NCBI GenBank assembly: GCA_964457365.1
Contig: CAYWFP010000006.1
Location: 1 to 64,000, forward strand
DNA length: 64,000 nt
Source of the DNA: CAYWFP01 sp964457365
GTDB taxonomy: Bacteria > Planctomycetota > SZUA-567
Direction of reading: 5' to 3'
In this document: positions 7,804 through 16,210 of the stretch, piece after piece
Layout of the letters: each line of letters starts with the position of its first letter
Position numbering within the stretch: the stretch's first letter is position 1
Translations under genes and position numbers: made by a program
Notes under the pieces: model-generated
Seen by the model: only the letters and a program-made list of their open reading frames with translations
The model's database searches: none
Told to the model about the DNA's origin: nothing

Positions 7804-9301
7804 GACGCTCGTCGAGGACGACCCGCGCCACCGCCGCGCGTTCTACGCCCTGCTGGTTCTGGCGGCGGTCGTGTATATCGGCCGGCTCTGGGAGGGCGGG
7901 ATAGCGGAGGATCCGGCGCAGTACGCGGCCGTGGCCAAGCATATTTACCAAAGCGGCGACTGGCTGGCCATGTCCGACGGCTTCGCCCCGTACTACAACA
8001 AGCCGCCGCTCTACTTCTGGTGCACCGCCGCGCTCTTCCATCTCACCGGCGTCGGCGACGACTTCCCCACTCACTTCGCCGCGCGTTTCTGGTCGGCCGC
8101 CGCCGGCGTCGGCTGCATCCTGCTGCTTTACCGCATCGTCGCCGCGTGGCGCGGCCGGAGCGAAGCGCTGCTGGCGGCGCTGGCACTGCTGCTGTCCTAC
8201 GAGTTCATGCGCAACGCCGTCGCCGGACGGCTGGATACGCCGCTGACGTTCTTTCTCCTCGTCTCCATGCTCGGCTACGTCGAGGCGTACGCGAACGCCC
8301 GCCGGCGAATGCTGCTGCTGATCGGTCTCGGCGCGGGGCTGGCCGTATTGGTCAAAGGGCCGGTCGGCCTGCTCGGGCCGGCCGTGATCGTGCTCGCGGA
8401 TCTGCTGTCGTTTATCGCGACGCGCAAGCAAGCGGACGAGGTCCGCGTAAGGCCGGCACTGAGCAGCGTCTGGTTCCCGCTGGGGCTGATCCTCGGCGCG
8501 TTTGTCGCCGCGTCGTGGCACGTGGCCATGGCCCTGGCCGATCCGGCCTTCTGGGCCCACTACTTCGGCCACGAGATGGTGCAGCGCGCCACCGGCGGCG
8601 GGCAGTGGACCGAGGCGAGCAGCAAGCTCGGCATGCTATGGTCGTTCTTCACCAACAGCCTGCCCTGGTCGGCGCTGGCGGTGATCGGCTTCTTGCTGAT
8701 GAAGAAGAAGCTGCCCAAGCGGCAACTGCCCTACGCGGCGCTGATGCTGGGCTGGACCTTCTTCTTCACGCTCGCCGCCATCGCCGTGACCAAGCTTTAC
8801 GGTCGTTACTTCATCCCGGCCTTTCCTTCGCTCTGCGCGATCGCGGCCTTCGGGCTCTTCCATCTGCTGAAGCCGGCTTGGCGCGAAGGGCTCGAACGCT
8901 TCCTGCCCGCGCTCGCGGCCGCCGGCATCGTCGTCATGGCGCTCCTGCCGATCCCGCGGCACAAGGACTACAACCGCCCGCTGCGCGACATGGCGCCGTT
9001 CATCCGCGACCGCCTCAGCGAGGAGGAGGCGCTGCTCTGCTACCACGTCGACAAGTCGGTGGTGCACCAGCTCCGCGGCACGGTCTACTTCTACTGTGAC
9101 CGCGAGGCGATCCTGGAGAACCGTGTCGCGGTGTATGCCGAGACGAACCCGCGCCTGATCCTCGCCTACGACCGCCTGTTTCGCGAACACCTCGCCCCGC
9201 TGGGCTATCGTCCGTTGATCGAGGCGGACGAACTGGTGCTGGCGGAACGGGGGAATCCGGCCGACGACTCCGATGACATCTCCGGCCCGGGCCGGAGATG
9301 A
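7796..9301 (+). CDS. PMT/ArnT-family membrane glycosyltransferase
   Basis: A 501-residue polytopic membrane protein of the GT39/GT83 (PMT/ArnT) superfamily, which moves a sugar from a polyprenyl-phosphate donor onto lipid or protein at the periplasmic face. The first loop has the acidic catalytic region GIAEDPAQY (about 36-44) and YYNKPPLYFW, both typical of ArnT-like enzymes. About ten to twelve hydrophobic segments follow, then a soluble C-terminal domain from about residue 400. The start is GTG at 7796 after GGGAGG; it overlaps the end of dus, so the two are cotranscribed. Donor and acceptor are unknown. Confidence 0.85.
   Translation: MPETLVEDDPRHRRAFYALLVLAAVVYIGRLWEGGIAEDPAQYAAVAKHIYQSGDWLAMSDGFAPYYNKPPLYFWCTAALFHLTGVGDDFPTHFAARFWSAAAGVGCILLLYRIVAAWRGRSEALLAALALLLSYEFMRNAVAGRLDTPLTFFLLVSMLGYVEAYANARRRMLLLIGLGAGLAVLVKGPVGLLGPAVIVLADLLSFIATRKQADEVRVRPALSSVWFPLGLILGAFVAASWHVAMALADPAFWAHYFGHEMVQRATGGGQWTEASSKLGMLWSFFTNSLPWSALAVIGFLLMKKKLPKRQLPYAALMLGWTFFFTLAAIAVTKLYGRYFIPAFPSLCAIAAFGLFHLLKPAWREGLERFLPALAAAGIVVMALLPIPRHKDYNRPLRDMAPFIRDRLSEEEALLCYHVDKSVVHQLRGTVYFYCDREAILENRVAVYAETNPRLILAYDRLFREHLAPLGYRPLIEADELVLAERGNPADDSDDISGPGRR
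9277..9300. repeat. Perfect 24-bp palindrome at the end of the glycosyltransferase gene
   Basis: Two 12-base arms with no loop span the last codons up to the stop codon of the glycosyltransferase. No T-run follows, so it is not a classical terminator. It could be a protein-binding site or chance in GC-rich sequence. Confidence 0.5.
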
Positions 9302-9308
9302 TCGCGAA

Positions 9309-9338
9309 TCGACCCTTGTCCGTGAAAATTCGTATAAT
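9309..9338 (+). promoter_or_regulatory. Promoter-like site with perfect TATAAT
   Basis: TCGACC (9309-9314), an 18-base spacer and a perfect TATAAT (9333-9338), 54 bases ahead of the TTG start of the next small gene. The -35 element is weak (four of six). Confidence 0.45.
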
Positions 9339-9392
9339 CCGCTTCGTAAAACCGTCGCTTCCCGCGTTTCGGGCCTGAAAGAGAGGACAGCG

Positions 9393-9770
9393 TTGGCCGA
9401 TTCCGCACCGCCGAGCTTCGATGCGGTCTTCGCGGCGTACAAGGACGGGGTCTACGCCTTCGTACGCGCGATGATCCCGTGCGACGCCGACGCCGACGAC
9501 GAGGTTGCCGAACGCCTGCGCGATATCGAACGCGAGACCCGCGAACAACGCCACGACTGGCTCGAGCAGGAGCTCGAGGCTATCGAGGAACAGGTCGAGG
9601 ATCTGGTGGACCGCTTCGAGGACGAAGAGGAAGAGGAATTCGAGGACGAAGAGGAGAACGGCCCGGGTCGCGGACACGGCAGACCCGGCGGCCCGCCCCG
9701 CGGACGCGGAAGAGAACGTGAAAGGGAACGGGACGACGCCCACGCTGGCGAGAAGGACGCGGTGTTTTAA
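9393..9770 (+). CDS. Small acidic protein with a sigma-70 region 2-like start
   Basis: About 125 residues from a TTG preceded by AGAGGA. Residues about 8-40 (FDAVFAAYKDGVYAFVRAM, then a DADADDEV stretch) resemble region 2.1-2.2 of ECF sigma factors. The homology then stops. The rest is a highly charged helix rich in Glu and Asp with a probable coiled coil (about 42-90), followed by an Arg/Gly/Glu-rich low-complexity tail. Regions 2.3-2.4 and region 4, which bind DNA, are absent, so it cannot act as a normal sigma factor. It might bind core polymerase, or the likeness may be fortuitous. The in-frame ORF starts earlier (9273), but the TTG agrees better with the Shine-Dalgarno and promoter. Confidence 0.5.
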   Translation: MADSAPPSFDAVFAAYKDGVYAFVRAMIPCDADADDEVAERLRDIERETREQRHDWLEQELEAIEEQVEDLVDRFEDEEEEEFEDEEENGPGRGHGRPGGPPRGRGRERERERDDAHAGEKDAVF

Positions 9771-9773
9771 CGT

Positions 9774-9959
9774 TTACTTCGGACAGAAGAAACGACTCTC
9801 CTCGCAGGCATTCCCGGCGGCGGCGTAGTCGTCCGGCGTGGTCAGCGTGTCCTTCTCGAAAGCGAACACCGGCAGGTTGCCGAAATGGTATTGTGCGGTT
9901 CGGAAGAGTTCCAGCGGCGTATCGTCGTCGGCTTCGACGTATCACACCGCCGTCTGCAT
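9774..9959 (-). CDS. Small ORF with strong start signal and in-frame TGA at codon 6
   Basis: ATG at 9959 follows an unusually strong GGGGAGG four bases upstream and lies 11 bases after the esterase stop, as in an operon. After MQTAV the sixth codon is TGA (9944-9942). The frame then stays open for 55 more codons to TAA, giving a protein-like acidic sequence (YVEADDDTPLELF, later NACEESRFFCPK). No usable start codon follows closely after the TGA. Possible explanations are a selenocysteine codon where a Cys would fit, a recent nonsense mutation or a sequencing error. No convincing SECIS hairpin was seen. The function is not recognised. Confidence 0.4.
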
Positions 9960-9969
9960 GCCGCCTCCC

Positions 9970-11106
9970 CTACTTCCCCGAACTCTCCATCAGCCGTTTC
10001 AGCCGCTTCTCCGCCTTCTCCGCGGCCCTGGTTTCGGCGAAGTCCTTGATCACCTCGTTGTACAGCGGCACGGCGCCGCGCAGGTCCTTCTTCCGCTCGA
10101 GCTTGCGCGCCTTGTCGTAGAGTTTCTCGGCGTAGCGCTCCACCTTCCGCACGCCCCGGGCGCCGTCGCGCCCGAGGTCCCGGTTCTCTTTCTCCATCGC
10201 CTCGGCCTTGCGGAAGAACGGCAGCGCCTGCGCGTAATGATCCTCCTCGAGCAGGTTCTTGCCCGTCTCTACCGCCTGCGCGTACCGCTCCTCCGGCGTC
10301 AACTCCTTCTCCGGCACCTGCGGCGTCGCGCGCGCCACCGCCAGTTTCTCCACGAACCACTCCGCCGCCAGCGGCGCCTTGCTGTTGTGCCCCATGCCGG
10401 GGATCTTCTCGACCTTCAGGTTCTTCAACTGCAGCGACTCCAGCCACGGAATCACCGTCTGCACGTCCTTGAGAATGATCGGGTGGTCTCGCTCGCCGTA
10501 GTAATAATACAGGTAACCGCCGGCCGCGATCTTCTCGAGCTTCTCCATGAACGCGGGGGTCTTCTGCTGATGGTGGAACATGAGCTGCCGCGGGAAGTTC
10601 GGGCAGCGCCCGCAGAAGAAGCGGAACACCTCCGGATAGCTGAACGCCAGCAGGAACGAGGGATTGCCGCCGCCGGAGAAGCCGGTCACCATCACCGCCA
10701 GCGGATCGACGTTGTACCGCTCGCCCATCCACGCGACGATGGCCAGCGCGTCCTCCAGGTCGCGCTGGTACTGCTCCGGGCTGTAGCGCACCGGCTGCGC
10801 GGGCTTGGTGTTGCAGCCGGCGATGATGCACGTGGGACACGCCACCAGAAAGCCGTGCTTCTCGGCGAGGCCGATCCACTGGCCGATCTCCGCGGGTCCT
10901 TTGCCCATGGCGCCGTGATAGCTCAGCACCAGCGGCCACTTCTTCTCCGGATCGTAATTCTTCGGCACGTAGTAGGCGAATTCCTGTCCGTGCTTGGGGC
11001 TCTTGGTCACCGTCTTCTGACCGACCACCGCCTCGCCCGCAACGCCGCCCGCCGCGAATACCGCCCACACCAACAGCGCCAGCCATTGTCCGCGCATCGT
11101 CTTCAT
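9970..11106 (-). CDS. Secreted alpha/beta-hydrolase esterase (PHB-depolymerase/LpqC-like)
   Basis: A 378-residue protein with an N-terminal signal peptide ending near AGGVAGEA (about residues 18-25). The alpha/beta-hydrolase core has VLSYHGAMGKG as oxyanion-hole strand, the nucleophile Ser in GFSGGG, an Asp in YYGERDHP and a His in GMGHNS. This layout fits esterases of the polyhydroxybutyrate depolymerase or feruloyl-esterase type. From about residue 290 a Lys/Glu-rich helical tail looks like one or two TPR units. ATG 11106 has GGAGG six bases upstream. The gene is separated from the upstream GH4 gene by a strong terminator. The true ester substrate is unknown. Confidence 0.8.
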   Translation of the reverse strand: MKTMRGQWLALLVWAVFAAGGVAGEAVVGQKTVTKSPKHGQEFAYYVPKNYDPEKKWPLVLSYHGAMGKGPAEIGQWIGLAEKHGFLVACPTCIIAGCNTKPAQPVRYSPEQYQRDLEDALAIVAWMGERYNVDPLAVMVTGFSGGGNPSFLLAFSYPEVFRFFCGRCPNFPRQLMFHHQQKTPAFMEKLEKIAAGGYLYYYYGERDHPIILKDVQTVIPWLESLQLKNLKVEKIPGMGHNSKAPLAAEWFVEKLAVARATPQVPEKELTPEERYAQAVETGKNLLEEDHYAQALPFFRKAEAMEKENRDLGRDGARGVRKVERYAEKLYDKARKLERKKDLRGAVPLYNEVIKDFAETRAAEKAEKRLKRLMESSGK

Positions 11107-11179
11107 CCTGAGCCTCCTGCCGGGGATTGTTTCGTTCAGTGTAACACGCCCCGGCGCGGGCTGCAAGCGCCGTATACGC

Positions 11180-11209
11180 AAAACGCAGGCGCCCCGGAGA
11201 GCGCCTGCG
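11180..11209 (-). terminator. Rho-independent terminator after the GH4 gene
   Basis: On the minus strand, a 9-bp stem (11209-11201 pairing with 11192-11184) with an 8-base loop is followed by TTTT (11183-11180). It lies 23 bases past the GH4 stop. Confidence 0.85.
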
Positions 11210-11231
11210 CGGAGCAGCGACTTGACGCGAT

Positions 11232-12554
11232 TCAGATCTTGACGTTTTTGAACTGCGGCAGATGTTTTTTGTTCTTGCGGAACATTTCGCGCACCATCTT
11301 GCGGATCTCCTCCAGCGAGAGCACCGCCGCGGTCAGCGGATCGTAACAGATGGCGTGGTAGACCATCTCCGGATCGCCCGTCAGCGCCGCCTCGACGGCC
11401 ATCTCCTCCACCGCCACGCTGATCTGGTTCAGCGCCGCGCACTGCGGCGGGAGCTTTCCGACCCACGTTGGCTTGAGGCGGTGGCGGCTGGCCATCACCG
11501 GCACCTCGACGCAGCAGTCCTGCGGCAGGTTCTCGATCAGCCCGGTGTTGGGGACGTTGCCGTTGAACTCGAAGAGCTCGCCGCCGACCCAGGCGTTGAT
11601 GATGCTGGCGGCGTACTCGTGCCCGCGCTCGAGGTTGATCGGCTGCTCGAGCGTGTCGCGCATGCTCTTCTTCCAGGTCTTCCCGCGGCCGAGGTAGCTG
11701 TCGAGGATGAAGTTCTCGCGCCCCGGGTTCCACCCCGTGCCGCTGGTGCAGTACTTCTTGATCAGATCCTTGCGCTTGCGGAACCACCAGTTGTACTCGC
11801 TGTTGTGCCCGCTCGACTCGGTGACGTAGTAGCCCAGCTGCAGGAACATCTCGTTGCGGACCTGCTCGTGATGGTAGATCTTCCTGCTGCGGCCGACCCG
11901 CTGCCGCAGGCGCGGGTAGAGGTCCTCGTGCTCGTGCTCGAGCTTGACGTACCACGACTGGTGGTTGATCCCCGCGGAGGTGTAGACCAGTTCCTCGTAC
12001 GGCACCTCCAGCCAGTTGGCCAGCATCATCGCCGTGCCCTGCACGCTGTGGCAGAGCCCCGAGAGCGTGATCGAGGTCTCGCGCTGCATGGCGCGGCAGA
12101 GCATGGCCATCGGGTTGGTGTAGTTGAGCATCAGCGCGTGCGGGCAGAGCGCCTCCATATCGCGGGCGATGTCGAGCATCACCGGGATCGTCCGCAGCGC
12201 GCGGAAGACGCCCGAGGGACCGCGCGTGTCGCCGACGTTGGTGCTGACGCCGTACTTGTTGGGAACGAGCACGTCGTGCTTCCACACCTGCACGCCCCCC
12301 GCGAGGATGGTCACCAGCACCGCGTCGGCGTCCTTGAGCGCGGTCTTGCGGTTGGTCGTCGCCGTCACCTTCGCCGGGTAGTTCCCGGCCTCGACGATAT
12401 GCTCGACGTTCGCCTTGGCGTATTTCAGCCGCTCCTTGTCGATATCCATCAACGCGATAGTCGATTCTTCCAGCGCGGAGAAGGTGAGGATGTCACGGAC
12501 GAGTCCGCGGGTGAAGCCGAGGCTGCCGGCACCGATAAAGGCGATCTTGGGCAT
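11232..12554 (-). CDS. GH4 family glycosidase (alpha-galactosidase MelA-like)
   Basis: A 440-residue member of glycoside hydrolase family 4. These enzymes use NAD+ and a divalent metal in an oxidation-elimination mechanism. The N-terminal Rossmann motif IAFIGAGSLGFTRGLVRD is followed by MDIDKERL. The metal-site sequence NYTNPM and the Cys-His motif GLCHSVQGT (about 190-198) are characteristic of MelA-type members. GINHQSW adds another family block. The sugar may be galactoside, glucoside or galacturonide; sequence alone does not decide. ATG 12554 follows AAGGAG. A promoter lies at 12612-12640 and a terminator at 11180-11209, so the gene is probably monocistronic. Confidence 0.88.
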   Translation of the reverse strand: MPKIAFIGAGSLGFTRGLVRDILTFSALEESTIALMDIDKERLKYAKANVEHIVEAGNYPAKVTATTNRKTALKDADAVLVTILAGGVQVWKHDVLVPNKYGVSTNVGDTRGPSGVFRALRTIPVMLDIARDMEALCPHALMLNYTNPMAMLCRAMQRETSITLSGLCHSVQGTAMMLANWLEVPYEELVYTSAGINHQSWYVKLEHEHEDLYPRLRQRVGRSRKIYHHEQVRNEMFLQLGYYVTESSGHNSEYNWWFRKRKDLIKKYCTSGTGWNPGRENFILDSYLGRGKTWKKSMRDTLEQPINLERGHEYAASIINAWVGGELFEFNGNVPNTGLIENLPQDCCVEVPVMASRHRLKPTWVGKLPPQCAALNQISVAVEEMAVEAALTGDPEMVYHAICYDPLTAAVLSLEEIRKMVREMFRKNKKHLPQFKNVKI

Positions 12555-12611
12555 GACGTCTCCTTGGTAAGTCGTAGGCGTTGCGGGGAAGCCCCCGCGG
12601 ATTGGCCGCGT

Positions 12612-12640
12612 ATTCTGTACCCGATGCCATGCCGTGTCAA
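12612..12640 (-). promoter_or_regulatory. Sigma70-type promoter for the GH4 gene
   Basis: On the minus strand, a perfect TTGACA (12640-12635), a 17-base spacer and CAGAAT (12617-12612), 57 bases ahead of the GH4 start. Confidence 0.6.
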
Positions 12641-12752
12641 TGCCCAGCAACACGGAAAAACGCCATCGAGCTTGATCTCTCCCGCCACTTGGCGCACAAT
12701 CGCCCCCGTCCGCTGCGAGGGCGACGAGGTCGTTCGAGCTGATGACCATGCT

Positions 12753-12772
12753 GCAGATGCTCGAGCATCTGC
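12753..12772. repeat. Perfect 20-bp palindrome in the 12555-12851 gap
   Basis: A perfect palindrome centred on CTCGAG. The same bases read on the plus strand as a short open stretch (LMTMLQMLEHL, stop near 12802) that could be the tail of a lost gene. Apart from this palindrome and the GH4 promoter, the gap shows nothing recognisable. Confidence 0.35.
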
Positions 12773-12851
12773 GCGATCCGCTGGCGGTGCCGCGCGCCGC
12801 ATGAGCATCTCCTCGGAGTTGCGCTGTATCGCGCGGGCCGGATAAGCGGCG

Positions 12852-13334
12852 TTATTCCACCGGCGCTTGAAGGGTGTAGATGCTCCAGGCGAGCAGCCCC
12901 GCCGCCAGGGCCAGCTCGGCCAGTACGTTCAGCAACCCGCCCTTCTCCAGCGCGCACTCGGCCGGATTCCCGGGATTGTAATAGACGCACGCCTTCATCG
13001 TCGGCATGTAGTGCCGCTGCAACGCCCGCGCGGTGCTGAATTCGCCGGTCGTGTCGCCCGCGAACATGGTGATGAACAGGTCCCCCCCGGCGCGGACCCG
13101 CGTCCCGGTATAGGCTTCGCCGTCGACCTCGTATTCGTACGCGATGTCGGCGGTCTCCTCGTAGTCGTCGCCGCAACCGGTGGCCCGCACGCGGCTGTGC
13201 ACGATCACGCCGGTCACGTGCGGCCACGAACGCACCCGCCACCAACGCCGCAGATTCCAGAGCGCGCGCAAGGCCACGCCCGCGCCGAGCACCCCCGAGC
13301 CTAGCCCCAGCGCCAGGCGCCAGTCGATCGGCAT
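12852..13334 (-). CDS. DUF3592-type membrane protein
   Basis: A 160-residue protein with a hydrophobic helix near residues 5-25 and another near 135-155. The domain between them has the features of DUF3592: WPHVTGVIVHSRV, then IAYEYEVDGEAYTG, and VYYNPGNPAECAL near the end. Family members sit in the membrane with a beta-rich domain outside the bilayer; their role is unknown. The gene stands alone between the GH4 and peptidase genes. ATG 13334 is the only good start near the first helix. The 226 bases upstream of it contain nothing else recognised. Confidence 0.75.
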   Translation of the reverse strand: MPIDWRLALGLGSGVLGAGVALRALWNLRRWWRVRSWPHVTGVIVHSRVRATGCGDDYEETADIAYEYEVDGEAYTGTRVRAGGDLFITMFAGDTTGEFSTARALQRHYMPTMKACVYYNPGNPAECALEKGGLLNVLAELALAAGLLAWSIYTLQAPVE

Positions 13335-13560
13335 GTCACTCCCCCGTTTTATTAAAGGCGGAAAGAATCCATCCCCGCCGGCCGCTTATTCCGCCCCACG
13401 GCCGGCGCGGGTGTGCGGCGACAAGAAACGCTCAATGCATCGCGGCGATCACGCAGTGCAGAACGAGGCACGCTCTTCGCCTTACCGGTCGTTTGACTGA
13501 ATCGCTATTTCGCCCGCGGGCTGCCGTGAAGTCAAAGAACGGGCCGCCGGCTCGCCGCCC

Positions 13561-14637
13561 CTACTCCGTGACGATCTCCACCTCGATGCCCTGTTCGGCG
13601 AGCCGGCGCTTGAGTTCCTCCAGCGAGCGCGGCGAGGCCATGATCGTCTCTTCCGCGGGAGGCTCGGGCAACTTGTCCTTCAAGCTCTCGACCAGTTCCT
13701 CGATGTGTTCGTGCCACATCGGCTCGAGTTTCTCGATCTCGTCGTCTTCGAGCGCGGTCCGGCGGTAGAAGATCCGCTCCATCATCTCTTTAAACTGCTT
13801 GCGCCAGCGCCGTTCGGTGAGGAGGAAGTCGACGAAGGTCTCGGCCAGCCCGTAGCGCAGGCCGATCTCACTGCCGCTGCCGGCACCCCACGTCGCGTGA
13901 TCCCACGCCATGCATTCGGCGAGGCTGGGCTTGAAGTCGGGCTCCTTCTCGTACTTGCGCACCACCTCGAGCATGTGGAAGCCGCGCAGAAAACGCTCCT
14001 GACGCTCCTTCTTCGTCGGCCGTTTGACGCGCAGATCCCAGGTCTCGAAGTAGGTGGCGCAGCCCTCGTTGACGAAGACCGGCACCTCGATGCGCCCCGC
14101 GCGCATGCTGATGATCGCGTGCATTCCTTCGTGCTGCAGCGTGCTCCGGTTGAAGTCGGCGCAGAAATCGATCTCGCCTTTTTTGTCCTCGTTCCACGGA
14201 AAGGTGTGGACCTCCAGCGTCGGCCAGCCGCTGCCGTACATCCGCGGGATATGCACCCCGCCACTCCACGAAGGCGCGCCGCTGGCGGCCATGTACTGCA
14301 TGCGCGTGCGGTGGACGTAGACATGGAGCTTGGTGTTGATCTTGCTGCCCTTGGGCATGGGGAAGGCGTCGTCGAAGACGTCCATGAAGTAATCCATGTA
14401 GAAGCAAAGTTCGGCCGTGAAGCGCTGGGAGATGTTGGAACGGACGATATAGCCCTCCTCCTCCCAGACCCAGTAAGAGCCCTTCTTCTCGAGCTTCTTC
14501 TCGATGCGGTCGATCTTCCTGATCTCGCGCTTGGTCCATTCCCATTCAACGCCGTGCTCCTCGGCGAACGTCGCGCTTGTCCAGCACAAGAGCAGCGCCG
14601 CGACCAGCCACCGTTTCGCTCCGAATCGTCTTCTCAT
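13561..14637 (-). CDS. Secreted gluzincin-like metallopeptidase
   Basis: A 358-residue protein with a signal peptide (RRRFGAKRWLVAALLLCW..., cleavage near residue 25). The zinc-binding motif HEGMH (HExxH form, about residue 175) is followed about 20 residues later by FVNEGCATYFE, whose Glu would be the third zinc ligand. This spacing is typical of gluzincin peptidases, and the protein resembles DUF1570-type secreted peptidases of Planctomycetes. The C-terminal third is charged and helical. ATG 14637 has GGGAG six bases upstream and a promoter at 14686-14713. The substrate is unknown; it probably acts in the periplasm or outside the cell. Confidence 0.75.
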   Translation of the reverse strand: MRRRFGAKRWLVAALLLCWTSATFAEEHGVEWEWTKREIRKIDRIEKKLEKKGSYWVWEEEGYIVRSNISQRFTAELCFYMDYFMDVFDDAFPMPKGSKINTKLHVYVHRTRMQYMAASGAPSWSGGVHIPRMYGSGWPTLEVHTFPWNEDKKGEIDFCADFNRSTLQHEGMHAIISMRAGRIEVPVFVNEGCATYFETWDLRVKRPTKKERQERFLRGFHMLEVVRKYEKEPDFKPSLAECMAWDHATWGAGSGSEIGLRYGLAETFVDFLLTERRWRKQFKEMMERIFYRRTALEDDEIEKLEPMWHEHIEELVESLKDKLPEPPAEETIMASPRSLEELKRRLAEQGIEVEIVTE

Positions 14638-14685
14638 CGTCTTCTCCCAGCCTTGCCGTCGTTGTGTGGTGAACTGGCCATTTTC

Positions 14686-14713
14686 AGTATAAACCGCTTT
14701 TCGTAGCAAGCAA
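14686..14713 (-). promoter_or_regulatory. Sigma70-type promoter for the metallopeptidase gene
   Basis: On the minus strand, TTGCTT (14713-14708), a 16-base spacer and TATACT (14691-14686, five of six), 48 bases ahead of the ATG. Confidence 0.55.
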
Positions 14714-14852
14714 ATCCCATTGCCCGCAACTTTGCTCAACCCTTTCCTGTAACCGAATGTCAACACAAAAGAGCAATAGGCGCGCCAGCAGCCACATACG
14801 CCGGCATATTACGTTCAACGTTTTATCGCCGAATAAGTTGCATACTATTTGT

Positions 14853-15635
14853 TCATTTTGTTCCGCTCCGCCGGCAACGCCGGATTGGTCTCTCGAACCA
14901 ACACGCGGCCTGTTTCGCCAACCGATTGGGATTCTTCCCCGATTCGCGCCTGAAGAAGTGCCGCCGACTTTGGCCGGAATGCTTTCTTGCCCCAGTACAT
15001 AGCTTTTCCTGCCTCGCCTGCATCATGGCAGAGTCGGGCAGACGGCGTGGCTGTAAACTTTTACCGGAAATGACGCTGGCGGCAGTCGCTCGAGCGGAGT
15101 CGATAAACGGCAATGCGTATACGACAGACGTCATTGCCGGGATGCGTCCCCGTCCGTACTCCGTCTCACCCAACGGCCACCAGCGCGACAAGCCGCTCGC
15201 GTGGGCTACCGGTTCGCGGCCGCGCCCCTCCCACGGCACGACCAGCGCGGCCTTGAGCGAGGGAAAATACGCGGCGGCCTGTTTGGCGTTGAGGATATCG
15301 AAGATCCGCTTCAGTTCGCGGCTCATACGACAGAACCGGACCTGCACGTCCTGCTTCCCCGCGTCGACGGCGAACTGCAGCAGCGTCGCCAGGAACGTCG
15401 ACGGCGCCGCCTGTACCTCCTTCAGGTTGACCACCACACGCGGATAGATCAGTGTGTCGAGGACGTTCCTGAACTCCCGCCCGACCTGCCGGATCGCGTC
15501 GAGCGAGCGCATGTCGTCGTGTTCGAAGTGAATCACCTCGCACTCCCGGTGCGGATCGGACTTGATGGTGAACAGCGTATAACGAAGCTCCCGCGGCGCT
15601 TGCGGCTTCTCCGGCGCCTTCTTGATTACGCGCAT
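14853..15635 (-). CDS. STAS-domain protein with unusual C-terminal extension
   Basis: A 260-residue ORF. Residues about 30-130 look like a STAS domain (anti-sigma-factor antagonist type): VIHFEHDDMRSLDAIRQVG, a central RVVVNLKEV strand, then STFLATLLQF and VRFCRMSRELKRIFDILN. The usual phosphorylatable Ser could be the one in APSTFLA. After about residue 140 the sequence becomes Arg/Ser-rich with no visible fold, and codon use looks less like a real gene. The natural protein may once have ended nearer residue 140. ATG 15635 has GGGAGG five bases upstream. It may take part in partner switching, but no kinase or phosphatase partner is nearby. Confidence 0.6.
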   Translation of the reverse strand: MRVIKKAPEKPQAPRELRYTLFTIKSDPHRECEVIHFEHDDMRSLDAIRQVGREFRNVLDTLIYPRVVVNLKEVQAAPSTFLATLLQFAVDAGKQDVQVRFCRMSRELKRIFDILNAKQAAAYFPSLKAALVVPWEGRGREPVAHASGLSRWWPLGETEYGRGRIPAMTSVVYALPFIDSARATAASVISGKSLQPRRLPDSAMMQARQEKLCTGARKHSGQSRRHFFRRESGKNPNRLAKQAACWFERPIRRCRRSGTK

Positions 15636-15774
15636 GATGTCCTCCCGTGCTGAAATAAGTCTACACGTCGCGTCGCGGACTCGGCGTTGATGCCCGCGCA
15701 CTCTCCTTCGCCAAGGCGCACCGCTCCCTCGCGAGCGGCCGCGTATCGCCAGCTCTCGGGGCAACGCCTTTAGA

Positions 15775-15867
15775 ACCCGTTAAGCAATAAGATCGGGATT
15801 TCACTCGCTTCTTGACTGACGGCAAACCAGCTGCGCCGAAATTCTGAAATTATTGCTTAACGGGTCC
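15775..15867. repeat. Inverted-repeat element, copy 1 (interrupted)
   Basis: Arms at 15775-15790 and 15850-15865 are a perfect 16-bp inverted repeat. Compared with copy 2 (19698-19750), read in the opposite orientation, it has the same arms and the same core (GATCGGGATTTC and TGAAATT). A run of about 40 extra bases (roughly 15803-15844) sits in the middle. This indicates one small mobile or REP-like element, with a later insertion in this copy or a deletion in the other. Confidence 0.8.
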
Positions 15868-16140
15868 TTAGACCATGCGCTTGGTGCGCGCACGGCGTCT
15901 TTCATGTCGGGATTTACGCGTTGGATGACGTATGGCTATGAATACACCCATAAACGTGCAAGCGATATGCCAGGGATGGTGGCCGTGCGCGGCAGGATTC
16001 GCAAGCATCGGATTACGAGCGGGTTATGCGGGCTGTCCCATTGCGGTTGAGGCGCGGAAACGCGTTTTGCTGCCACCGCCGTGCTGCGATCTAAAGCAGC
16101 GTGCGGAAATCTGCAGCGCATCGCAACGATGGGCAGGGTC
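15868..16140. other. Non-coding stretch
   Basis: No supported gene. Short ORFs here have poor codon use. The only structure seen is a small CGCG-GAAA-CGCG hairpin followed by TTTT at 16053-16068 on the plus strand, a weak terminator candidate with no gene in front of it. Confidence 0.5.
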
Positions 16141-16171
16141 ATAAAATACGGACGGAGCCATCGCTCCGCCC
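16141..16171 (-). terminator. Terminator left behind a gene remnant
   Basis: On the minus strand, a 9-bp stem (16171-16163 with 16158-16150, one G-U pair) with a GATG loop is followed by GTATTTTAT. It sits 40 bases past the stop codon of the remnant at 16211-16372. Confidence 0.65.
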
Positions 16172-16210
16172 GCCTCCCTGGAATCCTTCATCACCGCGGA
16201 CGCGCCGCGC

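Noticed and set aside
9774..9959. Genome-wide TGA reassignment
   Set aside because: TGA is used as a normal stop in many genes here, including all ATGA-overlap junctions, so only a local event is possible.
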